Below are positions 35,170 to 48,845 of a DNA stretch of 64,000 nt, piece by piece. The notes under the pieces are model-generated. The model saw nothing but the letters and a program-made list of their open reading frames with translations. It was not told the origin of the DNA and did not search any database. This DNA is from Penelope pileata. Lineage: Eukaryota > Chordata > Aves > Galliformes > Cracidae. Within the stretch, counting starts at the first letter, position 1, and the number at the start of each line of letters is the position of its first letter. The stretch is taken from contig WBMW01001305.1 in NCBI GenBank assembly GCA_013396635.1, positions 548,811 through 612,810 on the forward strand. The letters run 5' to 3'. A program made the translations under genes and the position numbers.

Positions 35170-36010
35170 GAATCCCATGCTGGAGCCAGTTCTTTGGCAG
35201 GAAATGTGGCTTTGGAGAGCCCACACTGGAGCAGGTTTTTTTCTGACAGAAAGTGCAACCATGGAGAGCCCATGCTGGAATAGGTTTTTCTTGACAGGAA
35301 CTGTGGCTTTGGAGAACCCACAGTGGAGCAAAGTTTTCCTGACAGAAAAGAGGAGGTGTGGCCACGGAGAGACCGCGGTGGAGCAGATATTTTCTAACAG
35401 GAACTGTGGCCGTTGAGAGCCTCAAATGAAGGAGGTTTTCCTGACAGCTGCTGTGGCCCAAGGCAAAGCCTTGCTTGGGCAGATTTTTCCTGAGAGAAAG
35501 TGTGGCCCTGGAAAGCAAGCATCCTGCAGCAAGTCGGCCTGACAGGAACTGTGGCCATGGAGAGGACCCACACTGTGACATGTTCTCCTGTCAGGAGTTG
35601 TGACTTTGGAGAGTCCATGCTGGACCGTACTTTTCCTCAGAGGAGCTGTGGCCTCACTGAAGCAGATTTTTCCCGACAGGAGCAGCGGCCATGGAGAGGA
35701 CCCGTACTATGGAGCGTTCTCTCCCCTGATAGGATCTGCAGCTTGTGGAGAGCCCACACTGAAGCAGATTCTCCTAACAGGAATTGTGGCAATGGAAAGC
35801 CCAAACTGGAGCAAGTTCAGACAGGAGCTGTGGCCATGGAGGGCTAGCTCATGCTAGAGCAGATTTTTCCTGACAGGAACTGCCATCTATGGAGAGCCTA
35901 CACTGGAGCAGGTTCTCCTGACAGGAACTGCAACCTGTGGCCAACTCACATTGGAACAGATTTTTCTAGAAGCACTCTGGCTCACAGAGAGGACCTATAC
36001 TGGAGCAAGT
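35170..36010 (+). repeat. Degenerate ~48-bp tandem array inside the LTR
   Basis: About 16-17 diverged units of the pattern CACTGGAGCAGGTTTT, CCTGACAGGAACTGTGGC, CATGGAGAGCC. A clean 48-bp unit runs from about 35,260 to 35,307. The period is a multiple of three, so long open frames appear on both strands (for example 35,138-35,581 minus). These are by-products of the repeat, not genes. Confidence 0.88.
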
Positions 36011-36556
36011 GAAAAATGTGAGGAGGAAGATGATGCAGAGATGAAGTAGGCATAAGTGGGAGAGGTAGAGGAGCTGGGAATGAAGGAATGAGTTGAGCCT
36101 GGGAAAAAAGCATTGGTGGGAAAGGTGGTGTTTTAAATAGTTTTTTTTTCTTACACCAAATCTATTTTAACTGGCAATAAATTAAAATATTTTTCCCCAA
36201 GTCAAGTCTGTTATACCCAGATGGTAAGAGGTAAGTGATCTCCCAGTTTTTAACTTGACCCACCAGCTTTTTCATCTCATTTTACCTCCATCATATTGAA
36301 GGAAGGAAAGTGAGAGAGCAGCTGGATGGGTATCTGGCAGCCTGCCATGGCCAACCCACCACAAAGATTCAGACAATTTCCAGTTACACAATATTACATG
36401 AGGCATAAGGTGACTGGGGCCATAAAATTCAAGGTACAGTCAATATTCAGGGCAATATTCAAGGTATAAGTGAATAATGGATTTAATATCATAACATCGT
36501 TCTTTATTTAATTCAATTTCTTAAAAACTGATTTGGGTTTTTTTTATGACTTTCAG

Positions 36557-36641
36557 GGTGCAGCTTACTACGAGAGTCACGATGACTCTCGTGACGTCTA
36601 GTACCTGCGGAAGAGTCAAGCTTGTTCTTCATAACCATACG
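36557..36641 (+). other. Candidate small exon of unknown transcript
   Basis: An 85-nt segment lies between a strong acceptor-like sequence (T run, ATGACTTTCAG) and a donor (CATACG before GTAAGA). It is unusually CpG-rich for its AT-rich surroundings and contains a perfect hairpin. Two of its frames contain stops and no frame resembles a known protein. It could be a non-coding exon, a fragment of an unrecognised repeat, or chance. Confidence 0.25.
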
Positions 36642-39600
36642 GTAAGAAACTATGCATTATTTACTTTTTCCACACTTCAAAGTGAGTTGGAATTTCTCAT
36701 ACTATATGTAAGGAAAGGACTTGGCTCTTGGTCACACAAATATCTCCCTGTGTCCCCGGGTTTAATAGCTTATGATCTTGCCTCTGATAACCCATGTCTT
36801 CCCCGTGAGAATCCTCACTGGGCTGAACAGAGAGCTTCTCTATGATTGAAAAATTCAAAAAGACCCTAAGATTTCATCCTAAATATGTGAATTGGTATTA
36901 ATTTTAGATTAAGTGAATGAAGAATCTAGTGACCTACCAGAACCACAACACAGTATCTATTACATAATGAGTAATTATATGAAAATGAATGCTAATTTTA
37001 AGAACAAAAGGATTTTATTATTTTGGGCAGAGTAATGTTTTCTTTTAATGGTCTGTTATAATTTTAGAGTAAGAGAAAAGATGTACTAATACTTATATGC
37101 TAATGCTTGTATTTAAGCACCATTGTAAACACTTTGCAGTAGCATTTAAAATTATATAAAAAATGATACGATATCAACCTACTACATAAGAAGAGAAAGA
37201 AAACATATGAGCTGTTTTCTTTCTTGTGACATATCTTTCTGAACCGCAGTTTTTTCATTATTCTCACAGTCAAGACTATTCCATGTACACTGACTGGCCA
37301 TAAATGAGCATGCAGTTTGCATCATAGACGTGCCTGTGGGACAATAGCATGTAATATCTGCTTTGCAAAATGATAATGTTGTTTATCTAAAATTTTTTTT
37401 TGTTCTTACTGAGATCACAGAAGGCAGTTCTGAGAAAAGTAAAACAGAATTCAAGTATCATCACATACAAGTAAAAATAAGCTGTTGAATATGTATTTTG
37501 TGTAGCTAAGACAAAATAGTATGTTTCCCAGAAAATCAAATTCTGATCTAGAACTACCAAATGCTGAATACCTTCAGCAACAGGCTGTTTCTCTGTAACA
37601 GTATTCACAAAAACTGTTCAGTATTTCGCTTCATAAAGCAGAGAGAATTGCTTGTACTATTAATGATTTAAGGTTAGACTCAGTTTGAAATTTTAGTTCT
37701 TTTAATAATTAATGGAGTTTTCCATTGGTTTCATCTGGGCCATCATCTTGTCCATCTATGTGTTTGTTAGTCTGGGACTCCATGAAGACTGGCACATATT
37801 CATTAGGTTGAATCAGATTAATGTGCCTTTCAGTGTACATTTTTGTAGTTTTTCTCGCTAATGAAAATTGATCTTACAATTCAAGCCCACACAAATATTC
37901 CGACATATTTACTTAAAATATGATTGCATAAATACTTGGGGCAGTGTGTGGAAAATAGGTTGTCTTTTTAAGTGACTTTTCCCAACATCTTTCTATCTTC
38001 AAGTGATACAATGTATCATAACGTCTTCCCTTTACCAGATCAGTGTTAGAAACCTTCTGTTTTGTAAACTAAAGTGGTGTTTTTTCTTCTTGTTAGGTAG
38101 AATATTGTACATCTTTTTCTGAGCAAATTTTGTTTCTGTTGTAAATGTACAGCAATTACTATGAGGAACAAGTCAATAAACAGCTGCCCTCCTGTCCCAG
38201 TGATTAATAACCATGTGTTGACAGCAACACTTTCAAAGTCAAGGGTAAAGATTTTTAGAAGCATAAAATGTGTGAAATTGTAAAGTCGAAAAGTTAAAAT
38301 ATGGAGTTAAAAAGATAGCAGTTTTCAAGAATGAACTAGAGGATGGATTTGCATGTGGTGATTTTATTTTTTCCAAAACTATTTTCAGCATTTTACCACT
38401 TAATCATTTTCAAAGTTGTGTCTTACTTGGAACCATAAATAAGGCCTATATAAGCAAACCTGAGAATCAATGAGATTTTTGAACACTGGAAAGATTGTAA
38501 GTTGGGTAAATCTCTGCATGAGTACAGCTATAGCTTCTGTATATATCTTCTACAGTATACAGCTTCTGAACACAACTGGATGCAGAGATGTCTGCGTTGC
38601 TTTTCCATCTTTCTTCTTCTTGTCTAGATCCACCATTATAATTACTTTAGATTTTGAGGCCAGAAGCATCTGACTTTGAAATCAAATATCCAAAACCTAG
38701 ACCTGTGTCATCTGATTTTTCAGAAGCTTTTTGTTGGCTGCTTGTTCATCTTTCACAGTTAAGGTCTTGCATATGTCAGTAGATGCAATTTATGAAGACA
38801 ATGAAATCAAATAGTTCTGCTTTTATATAGAACAAGGGGTTTGTGTGTATTCTTTGGTGTTATGAATTTAAGGAAGCTGTGTCAGACCAGTGGTACAATT
38901 CTTCTTCAAAAAAGATATTTGGGCTCAGTATTTATGGCCATTCACATTGGTATGCCCATAAAATGCCACTTTTCTTTCTTTCTTTTTTTTTTTTTTTTGA
39001 GAAATCTCTGTGAGACATTTTCACAGGAAAGGTAATCCATTGTTTTTGAAATAATTAGGAGACTGTAACGATTGTTGGACTTAAAACTTTTGGTAGATGA
39101 GAAGAGAATAGTGGAGTAATTCCAAAAGTTAATGATGCTAGAGAGGTGACTTCCTCTAGGGAGAACTGCAGCTTTTCAAATATCTCTGTGTTTAAAGGAA
39201 CAAACTGACAGATAGAAACCTCAGTGCAAATGATTCTGTTCTCCAAAGCTTGTTGTACTGGCTTGCTCTTCTAGAAACTGTTTTCTGAACTTTCAATTTT
39301 TTTTCCTATTAGTATTAGTTTGTGCCTGCTAGCCATACAGTATAAGCAAGAATTAATTATTCACAAGACGTTACTTTTCCCTCATTCTTGTATTCATTTG
39401 TACAGAAGATAAGGCAAAGCAAAGTATTGCAAAGTATTGGCATTCAATTTTAGAGCAACAAAATTGATATGATCTAGAAACAAAGGCATTTCATTAAGAT
39501 TCATTAATTCTTTGAAGTTTGTTACTGTAATGAGTGCTTTAAATGCAGGAAGACGGTTGTAAATATAGATGTAGCTATAGATATGGATATATGCATAATC

Positions 39601-42600
39601 CCTCCCCCCACCGCAAGAAAGAAAATACAGTTCTTTCAAAGAGTTTAAACTGATGCCTATGTATCTTCTAAAATCTACAGCATAGGAAAACTGCGCATTT
39701 CAAGTGGTGCTATGATCACTAAAAAGAGAATGCAGGAAGTGCTGTACAGTTTAGGAGTGGAGAAAGGCCCATTTAAGTCTGGGTTGATATCTGAAGGACA
39801 GATTTGTAAGCACAAAGGAAGTGTAGTGCATAGTTCATGCATTTGGATTGAAATTGCAGCTCTGGATCTAATCAGTTGAACACAAGATCTGACTTCAATA
39901 GATTCATATGTAGGCGTTAGTAACTGTTTACCATCTTAGGCCGTAACTGACAACACAACTTTCAATGAGCTGTGACCATAGTAAATCAAACAAATCATAT
40001 ATAAAAAGCTCTAAGATGTGGCAATACAGTGTTTTAGGCAGACTGTAGACTCTTATTCCTTGTCTCAAATCGAAATAGTATATGCCTGAGCGATGATAGG
40101 GAACGAGAGGTCAGTAGAATTAGACTGATTTACACTAGCTGAGAATCTGGTGGGGTGAATTATTTCCAGTCACTCTTTGAGCAGTAGATATGTATTTTTA
40201 TCTTTCAAAAATATTTTCCTCTCCACTTGTCTCTCTTCAGCAGTGGTTGCTGACATTAAATATTTGACAGCAATTTTGCCACAAATAAGGCAAGTTTCAG
40301 TGACAGATGAAGTTTTCCCATAAACTTGTGTGGATTATGCAATTTAAATGCATAGAATTCAATCTTAGCTGCCTATCACATTGTTCATAATCACAGTTAC
40401 TTTACAGAGTATTTTTGTAGTCTTTGCACATATGATCTCTACAACTGACAGTGTTTGCATACCACGCAGCATCTGGCTCAGTTTTTACAGGATCTTGACA
40501 GATGCAGTCAGGAGCAACGTACAACTCCCCAAAGTCTAAAAATAATTGTATTTCAGTAATCTCTTATGCTATAATCATGATCCCATATAAATGTAATAAT
40601 CTGTATAAATGAAATATATAATAATATAGAATTGGAAAGGAAAATCAGAGGAAATGCCCATAGCATGCAGCTGCTGAATCTTCTGTCTAGCCAAGAAGGA
40701 ACGTTAGCTATAAAGAATACTTAAAGAAATATATTTAAATCTTTGTCTAAATAGTTTTAACTTAAATAATGTTGGAAAAATTGTGAATATCGCATCAACC
40801 ATGTATAAGGTTGTGTAAGATACAGATGACATCTTCATTTAATCAAGTGCTAGGATTTGGTCCCTATTTTATGTTAAGAAACATAACAAAGTCACTTCTA
40901 TTTTCTTCATAACAAAAAGAAAGAAAACTGTGTTTCTTTTACATCTGTGGTATAGACACACCATTGTAACATACTAGGAAGAAGTCTAACTTTATCAAGC
41001 CACATGTTGGGCTCATACTTTCAGTTTTGCCACAAAAGTGTCATTGATTGAAGTGAGTACTTTTCATGAATAGATGAAAGTCAGAGGGAGCAGGGCAAAA
41101 TACATTATGAATGGAACTGCTTACAGGAATTTTAAAATAAATACGTCTCACAACTGTGAGAAACTCGAAATGCAAATCGTGTGTAACCCTTTCAGATCCA
41201 TGCAGCAGCTCCAAAGGCATCAGTCATTCGTCAGCAAAACCAAGCTTGGGGATATTATATTATTTTGTTATAGGGCATATTAAAGCTAAAAGTTAGTGTT
41301 TTCACTGGCAGCAGGAGAAGCTGATATCTGTTGTCTGGCAGGTCTCCAGCAGGTCTCTGAGCTACAGCCATTGGAAAATCCTGGGCTAGCAGCAACCATA
41401 TACAGGTAGGTTTTTTGTTTTGTTTTGTTTTGTTTTCCCTTTTGTTATGCAGGGCATGTGCAATCAGATGGAGAACAAGCAAAACTAGGAACTGTATCGA
41501 CAGAATTAGATGTGACTCTTTAAGTGAATAGAACGACCTTTGACTCCAGGCTGAGCACGAAACAAGTCACTGAAATAGCATGCTGTTGAATAAGGATATA
41601 TCAATCCTTGTGTACGCATATAAATAATCAAAGTGAGACTAGGCTCTGTGGGCAGTGTACTTGAACAGCATCAAGCACATTCGTGTTTCGCTTGCTACTT
41701 GTGATAGGATTGCAAAGAAAAAAGAAAATGAAAATTTTGTTAGGCTGCTCACTCATAACAAGCGTTGAAATCAGGTCTCCACGTATCACCAGCAAAGATA
41801 TCTCTAGTTAGTCATATTTTCACTGCAACACGGACACAGAAAAAAAATTTCTTGCCATTAGTTCTCTGTCAAATCACTTTGAGATTTTAAAGGTAAATAA
41901 TTTTTAGGTATGCTTCATTTTATGAAACAGAGATAATCTAATGTCTAAATAACATGTGACTTAAGTGATCTATCACATAATTACGTGCAAAAAATAGCCT
42001 TACATTTCAGATAATCCATAGGCAGTAATTTGTTTGGACAAGTGTCACTGAACAGTGATGAATAATAAGAAAATTCTGCAAGGTCATTGTCGGTTTGTGA
42101 TTCAGTTCTAGCAGGGGAAACAACATGTAGTAAGTACAGTGTTAATTTTGAATTGTTTGTCCAGTTCTAAAAGGCTTCTTGGGGAAAAGAACAACAAGGT
42201 TTTTATTCTCACTTCCTCACTATGCAATTTATTTGCATATTGCAAATAACTAGTGGATAACAAGTCAAGAATGTTCTCCTTTACAATATGAGCAACTGTA
42301 CCTGTGTGTACAATAAAGCATTCTTCGATGACAGCATTAATACAAAAAAAGACAGATGCATAGTATTTTCATGTTGGCTTTTCTTGTCAGTTTCACATGG
42401 TTCCAGTTTTCATCTCCTAAAAGTTTCTGTTTTCATGAGCATGGTAGACTGGAGAGCACTCCAAAATATCTGACATTCTTTAAGTTGTGTCTTTCTGGGG
42501 CTTCAGAAATTCAGAATCAAAGTCCTAGAATCTGCAAGGTGTATAGTAGCATAAATTATTTGTTAACATTGTTTAATTACTGAATATATCATTCAACCAA

Positions 42601-43936
42601 TTGCTGGTAATGTTCATCTTTTGCTCCATATTTCACATATTTTCCATATTCTGCCATTTTCTCTTTTGAATAGCTCTCATCTGTTCTTCAGCCATCCTTG
42701 GCTTGAAGATTGGTTGCATGACAAAACTATTGTTTAATCCTTTTAATCATCTTGTGCTAGAGAAATAGTAGACAGTAGGAATCTTTCCGCTCCTTTTGTG
42801 GACCCTGTACCTGGATGGCCTGCCAAGGTTAAGCATGCTCTGATATCCATGCAGAATCAGTTTTTTACGTAGGAAAACCTTTCAGCTCTAGAACTATCAA
42901 CTGCAAGCTCACAGAAGTGGGATTTCCCCTATTCTCCAGGGTAGGAGATGTCCTACACACTGTTGTATCACAGTTATGGCGGTTTTTTTTGTACTGATTT
43001 TTATACTCTGTTAAATTTGATACAAATTTTAAGCTGAATACATTAAGGAAAATTCCTCCGAAAGCCAAAGCCTCACCTCTGCTAGTAAGTATTTTCTGTC
43101 AAATTATCGATTTATACTAACACAGTCCTCAGGTTTGTGATCCTTCAAAGCAGGAAATTCTTGATCTGAAAGTACAGTATGGAATAGAAAACAAAGCAGG
43201 TTTCCTTTGTATTGCATTCTATGAGATGTATTCCTTACTTCACTGCAAATTTATCTTTTTCCCTGATAACAAAGTTGTATCATAATTATACTCAAGTTAA
43301 TATCATATAGCATAATACAACACCAGGACGGTAAAGCATTTAAGAATTTTTATTGGCTACAAGAATAAATAACTCTTATGCATATGGAAAATAAGAAAGG
43401 ATTTATTATCTTAGCTCAGGCTCCTGCAGTTTCATAGCTCAGAAGAAGAAAATATGAGCTTTGGTATGTACAATATTTTTTCTCAACTATTTTTATGCAG
43501 AATAGATTTAAAACAACAGAATCAAGATGAGGAACTTATTGAATTAAATTATATTTTTAAATTTCAGCAAAACTAGATCCATCTGGAGGGCATAACTCCC
43601 AAATAGTCTTGCTTCTTTTGATCATATTGAAAAGTAAAGCAATGACTGTTTTTCTGTGGTGCCTGTGGAAAATTAAAGGTTGTTCACTGTTAAGATTGTA
43701 GACCTTCTGTAAAATGCCAATACTTTACCCATTTCAGAAGGGCAAATGCATTTTCATCAACTGAAATTATCTATTTCAGTTTTATTAGCCTTTTCTGATT
43801 TCTCCAGAAGCTGGCATTTAATTTCCTCAACCTTTTCTTGCTTAAATGAACATACATAGCAGCTAGCTTACGTTTCCAGTGATGTTACAGAGCAAAGGCT
43901 TCTGTCCTGCGAACACCTTTTTTCAGGATATAAATC
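36642..43936. other. Intergenic, no gene recognised
   Basis: 7.3 kb of AT-rich DNA. Simple repeats are a CTTT/T tract at 38,969-38,998 and (TTTTG)n at 41,411-41,437. No transposon ends or credible coding exons were seen. Confidence 0.65.
41411..41437. repeat. (TTTTG)n microsatellite
   Basis: Five pentamer units with a T-rich start. Confidence 0.95.
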
Positions 43937-44092
43937 ATACAATCATGATAGAATGGTTTAGGTTCGATGGGACTTAAAGATAGCCGGTTCCAAGCTCTCT
44001 ACCATGGGCAGGGTTGCCACCCAATTGATCAGGCTGCCCAGAGCCCCATCCAGCCTGGCCTTGAACTCTTTCAGGGATGAGACATCAAGAAA
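43937..44092 (-). mobile_element. CR1 3'-end fragment
   Basis: Inverted CR1 end: ATGATAGAATGGTTTAGG, then CAGGGTTGCCACCC and CATCCAGCCTGGCCTTGAAC. About 155 bp, minus strand. Confidence 0.92.
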
Positions 44093-47000
44093 ACATATTT
44101 GCATAATGAACAGAATGCGTGCAGGCCTTCTATAGGGTGATTAGTCCAGCCATAGGACCTCGCTCCACTCCCTCTATGACTGAAGTCAGTGGAGAGGTGG
44201 TCACTGATTTTAAAGAGATTTGGATCAGACTCTGTGGGGCTTGCCTTAGGAATACCAGAGGTCTCCAAAACATATTAGGAGGCATCTTCCTACCAAACTC
44301 TTGGAAATTATTTTAAATTGCAAACTTCTTTCAGTTTTAACTCGCTACAATTGTGGTGGTATTTCATCAAATTAATGAGAATTGCAAGTAGTTCATTTTC
44401 AGAAACAAGTCTAGAGCAGAGACAGAAAGGTGTTTACGTTCTAGAATGATGAAAAATAATATTTGTAAGTTACTACATGTTTGTTATTACGTGTTTGAGA
44501 GGACACTATGCTACATAAAACATACTAAGGAAGGTGCAGGCAAATCAGTAGTTCCCTGTACAAAGTAGGAAGGATTATGAAGCACCTGATCTTAAAATTC
44601 CCACTGGGAGAACAGCAACATTTATGCGTTAGGAATATTGCTGTTTTCAAAAAATGTAACATTTTCCATCTTCTTTAGAAAGTCTTAGTTAAAAAAGAGT
44701 TATTTTTCCACTTCAATTGACATTTTCAAAGGGAAAGAAGTATAAGGAATGGTATGTCATTTTTCAGAAATATTCCCAGTGCTTCTCCTTACTCATTAGC
44801 TACTCCTTATTCCTACTGTCTTCTGACTTACCTTAAACTATGATCTGAGAGAATTTAAACTGTGCTGTCCTATAGTGTGTATAGATGACTTCTTGAAAAA
44901 ATCCAGGGAAAAAATGTCATTCCACTGTTCCATGAAGCCTGGGTGAGTTGGAGGATTGAGCTTGGTAGCATTCCTCAATCCTGTACACCTCAGGCGTGGG
45001 ATAAAATTTCCTGAAGGAGCCTGAATGTAACTGAGAACTCTAGAGGCTTTAGTTATATGAAACAGCAGTAAATTTGGGTCGTTTGATAGGGAATAAATAG
45101 TTACATCAGATTTTAGTTTTATTTTGATATTCTCTGGAACATAAACTGCAAATGGGACTAGGAGCTGAGACAAGTAGAAAATCTAGTTGCATATCAAATT
45201 TTATTTGAATTCTTTCATTGAATTCACAAGTATATATTCATTATAAAATCTAGTTTGTGTAAGTAGATAAATTCAAGATATACTTCTTTCCCCTTTGTTT
45301 CCCTTTATATTTGTTTTTGGTATCATTTTAAGGCAGTTACAGAGTTCTCTTTCACAACTCAATAGCAGTGCTTTGCACAAGACATTTCTGTAGGGATTCT
45401 GGTAAGCAGAAGCCTGATGCAAACAAAGCCCAAATAGGGAAGAGCTCTGTGAGGGACTCCATTTAGATGCATGGCTGGATTCTGAGAGACAAAGAAAGGT
45501 TGTTGGGAAAGGTTAGGGCATTTCAGGAAAACAGTTATTGTTTATTGCTTATATTTCATTTTGTATAACAGGAGGAATTCTGCTATCTTGTGTCATATTC
45601 CAACTCATGAAAACAATTACTTTCAAGTTAGAAATTTAGGGTAAAATTTCCTCACTTGTCTTAGACCATATCTTTTGCTCCTACGAGCTTTTTAGAGATA
45701 CAGCCTAATATCCCTCCAGTGCTTTTGAAAGTCTTGTGGTTAATTTTGTATATTCTTTGCTGTATCTCTAGTGTAATTTACATGCTAACTAAAAATTGTT
45801 ATAGCATGCAAACTTATGTTTTTGAAAGTTCTACCAAGTGTACCTGAAGGATTATTCTCTTATTACACAGATGAATAAAAATGTAACTGATACTGTTTAT
45901 CGGTCTTGGATAAGAACATAGAAATATTGAGAATATATATCAGTTCCAAATTTCTTTTCCCCATAGTCAGCTGGAAATAAGGTTTATAACCCTTTAGCAA
46001 GAACAGTGGTTATAAATGAAAGTTATATATGAAGTCATATGCGAAGAACAAAGAGACTATTGTATTTAAATGTTAAAGCAGGCTGTTTTTTGAAGGAAAA
46101 AGTTCAACATAAGCGGGAGAATGAGGCAGAGGAAGAGACTCAATCTCTGGTATATAATTTTTTTTTGGTGTTTCCAGAGGTTGTGTCAAAGTTGATAGTA
46201 GGTATGATTATGGATGCTGTCAACAGAAATTAGTATGAACAACTGTATAGCAAGTTACATGATATGTGAAAGCAGGAGCAGTTTCCTAACCCAGAGGTCT
46301 GAACATATCACATACTCCCATATTAGAAATGAAATGAGATGGAAGTAGTCTGACATAAAGCCTTCAGTACTCCCAGCCCTCCAAAACGCCCAGAGTTCTC
46401 AGCATATGTGAGAATATCGAATAAATCTAAAGCTATGCAGGTCATTTTTATTTTGAACTAGAATGCAGCTTATTTATCCAAGATATATTCCCAGTTACCT
46501 ACAATAATCCATTTTCTCTCTAAAGTCATTATGTAAGCAATAACTTGAGGTACATGCATTGTTACACATAGTTGGGCTAATCTACATGATAACCTTCTGC
46601 CTTACATGAAAAATGTCCAGATGAAATCTGCTGTAAATATGACTCCAGTGCAGTGTTGGGCTTTGACAAAGAAAAAGGAGGTCAGTGAATGTTGAGGCTG
46701 ATCCAGTATTTCCTCAACTATTTGTAGCAGTTCTTTCCCCATGATTACTGCACAGTAGCATTATGTGGGATAAAGAATAGAAGACAGACAGAAAGGTATT
46801 TCATCTGCAAATAAATTATTAGCTAGGAGGTAATGTGTTTTACTCTCATTAGATACTTGTAATAAAATGTTTAATTTCTTCCTTGCTATAATAATTGTTT
46901 TATTATGCTAATTAAGTTTTGTAACAATGAAACATTCTTGAGAACAAACAGCATGAACAGTTTTGTGAAGTTTTGTTTAATATTTAAAAATATACAAACT

Positions 47001-47727
47001 GGATAGCTACTGTATTAAATTAAATTACCACCATTTGTGATAAAATTGGACATATATTATGTAGTAACAGGATTTCAGATTGTTTAAACAATCCAGATAA
47101 ATATTGAAGGCAAGACCCTCAAATTTTCCCTTGACTTAAAAAGACACTAGGCTATTAGTGAAAAAATTTAAACTAGTAAATCTGTATCCATGACAAGCAT
47201 GTGGAAAAGAATGTAACATGAAACCACCACTGTTGTGTGTTGTGAGAGTAATTTTACTGCGATATAAGGGAGAAATTAAAAAAAAAAAGGAACTCAAGCC
47301 ACATGGAAAAGTTAAAAAAAACAAACAAAAAAAACAACTGTCACAGTTGCAAGCAGAAGTTGCTGGATCTAGCCAGAATTTTTCCATCTGAATCCTTTTC
47401 TGCTAATAAGTGCAATTTTAGTTCAGTCAAATGGACTGAAACTTTTAGCAGTCATGATTATTTTTACTGGGAAAATCAAAATGAAGTATACTTTTGCTTA
47501 GACTTGTGAATCCTTGCCTGATCACTCTGTGGAATTGCTGTGGTGCCAGGGCTGTCCCAGTGACATGGACCTTTACAGAGGCTTGCTCCTCTGCATCGTG
47601 AGGACTTCCATCACCACAAGGTTGGAGGGCTGGAGGACTGCTGAGATGGGCAGCTTGCTGAGAATGTGGAAGTCAGAGGCCTATTCACTGAGGGCACCTA
47701 GTCTTCAGGTCCTTGCTTCACTGATGC
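44093..47727. other. Intergenic, no gene recognised
   Basis: Mostly AT-rich. The last ~240 bp before the next CR1 are more GC-rich and may belong to an unrecognised repeat. Confidence 0.6.
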
Positions 47728-48845
47728 ATAGAATGCCCTGGGTTGGAAGGGACCTCAAAGATCATCTAGTTCCAACCACCCTGCCTTAGGCAGGGTTGCC
47801 AACCTCCAGATCTGGTACTAGATCAGGTTGCTCAGGGCTCCATCCAAACTGGCCTTGAACACCTCCAGGGACGAGGCATCCACAGCCTCTCTGGGCAGCC
47901 TGTTCCAGCACCTCACGACTCTCTCAGTGAAGAACTTCCTCCTGACATCCAATCTAAACCTTCAGCTTAAAACCGTTTCCTCTTGTCCTGTAACTAACTA
48001 CCCTTGTAAAAAGTTGGTTGCTCTTCTGTTTATAATTTCCCTTTAAATACTGGAAGGCTGCAATGAGGTCTCCCCACAGCCTTCTCTTCTCTAGGCTGAA
48101 CAAGCCCAGCTCCCTCAGCCTGTCTTTGTAGGGAAGGTGCTCCAGCACCTGATCATCTTTGCGGCCCTCCTCTGACCCCTCTCCAACAGCGCCACATCTT
48201 CCCTGTACTGGAGGCCCCAGACCTGGACACAGCACTCCAGATGGGGCCTCACGAGGGCAGAGTAGAGAGGGACAATCACATCCCTGTCCCTGCTGGCCTC
48301 CCTTCTTCTGATGGAGCCCAGGATACCGTTGGCCTTCTGAGCTGCAAGAGCACACTGCTGGCTCATGTTCGATTTTTCGTCCACCAGGACCCCCAGATCC
48401 TTCTCAGCAGGGCTACTCTCAAGTTATTCTCCCAGTCTGTATATATAGCCAGGATTACTCTGACTCAAGTGCAAAACCTTGCACTTTGCTGTGTTGAACC
48501 TCATTAGGCTCACACAGGCCCACCTTTCGAGTTTGTTGAGGTCCTTCTGGATGGCATCCCTTCCTTCGATTGTATCAGTTGCACCACTCAGCTTGGTGTC
48601 ATCAGCAAACTTGCTGAGGGTGCACTCAATCTCATCATTGATGTCATCGATAAAGATGTTAAAGAGCATCGGTCCCAAGACAGACCCCGGAGGGACACTG
48701 CTCATTACCGGCCTCCCCATGGACATAGAGCCATTATCACAACCTGTGATAATGTCAAAAACATTATCAAAACCTGTGATAATCACAAGGCTGTGGCCTT
48801 CCAACCAGTTCCTTATGTTTCCCTTTAATAATCATGTAAGGGATT
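47728..48845 (-). mobile_element. CR1 LINE, 3' 1.1 kb with C-terminal half of reverse transcriptase
   Basis: On the minus strand the sequence reads the CR1 ORF2 C-terminal half, with VLGPMLFNIFIDDI, the catalytic KFADDTK box, KCKVLHLSQSNPG, MSQQCALAAQKANGILGSIR, PLYSALVRPHLE and LGLFSLEKRRL, followed by the 3' untranslated end. It is the longest and least decayed CR1 here, but frameshifts separate the open pieces at about 48,390 and 48,120, so it is inactive. It is 5' truncated, as usual. Confidence 0.95.

Larger units (their letters stand above)
34736..36363 (+). mobile_element. Solo LTR of an avian endogenous retrovirus, ~1.63 kb
   Basis: The segment begins TGCTTTGGGTGCCCATGGCA and ends GGCCAACCCACCACA (TG...CA). 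It has the architecture of a common bird LTR: a CCAAT box (34,907-34,911), a long internal tandem array, AATAAA at about 36,176, and a conserved tail with CCCCAAGTC and CTTGACCCACCAGC. No gag, pol or env frame is nearby, so it is a solo LTR. The flanking 5-6 bases do not match, so the target duplication is decayed or the left edge is misplaced. Family assignment is from memory. Confidence 0.65.

Noticed and set aside
34532..35581. Long open frames of 100-200 codons on both strands
   Set aside because: They lie in and next to the solo LTR and its 48-bp array; a repeat period divisible by three keeps frames open in several phases. No domain or codon signal supports a gene.
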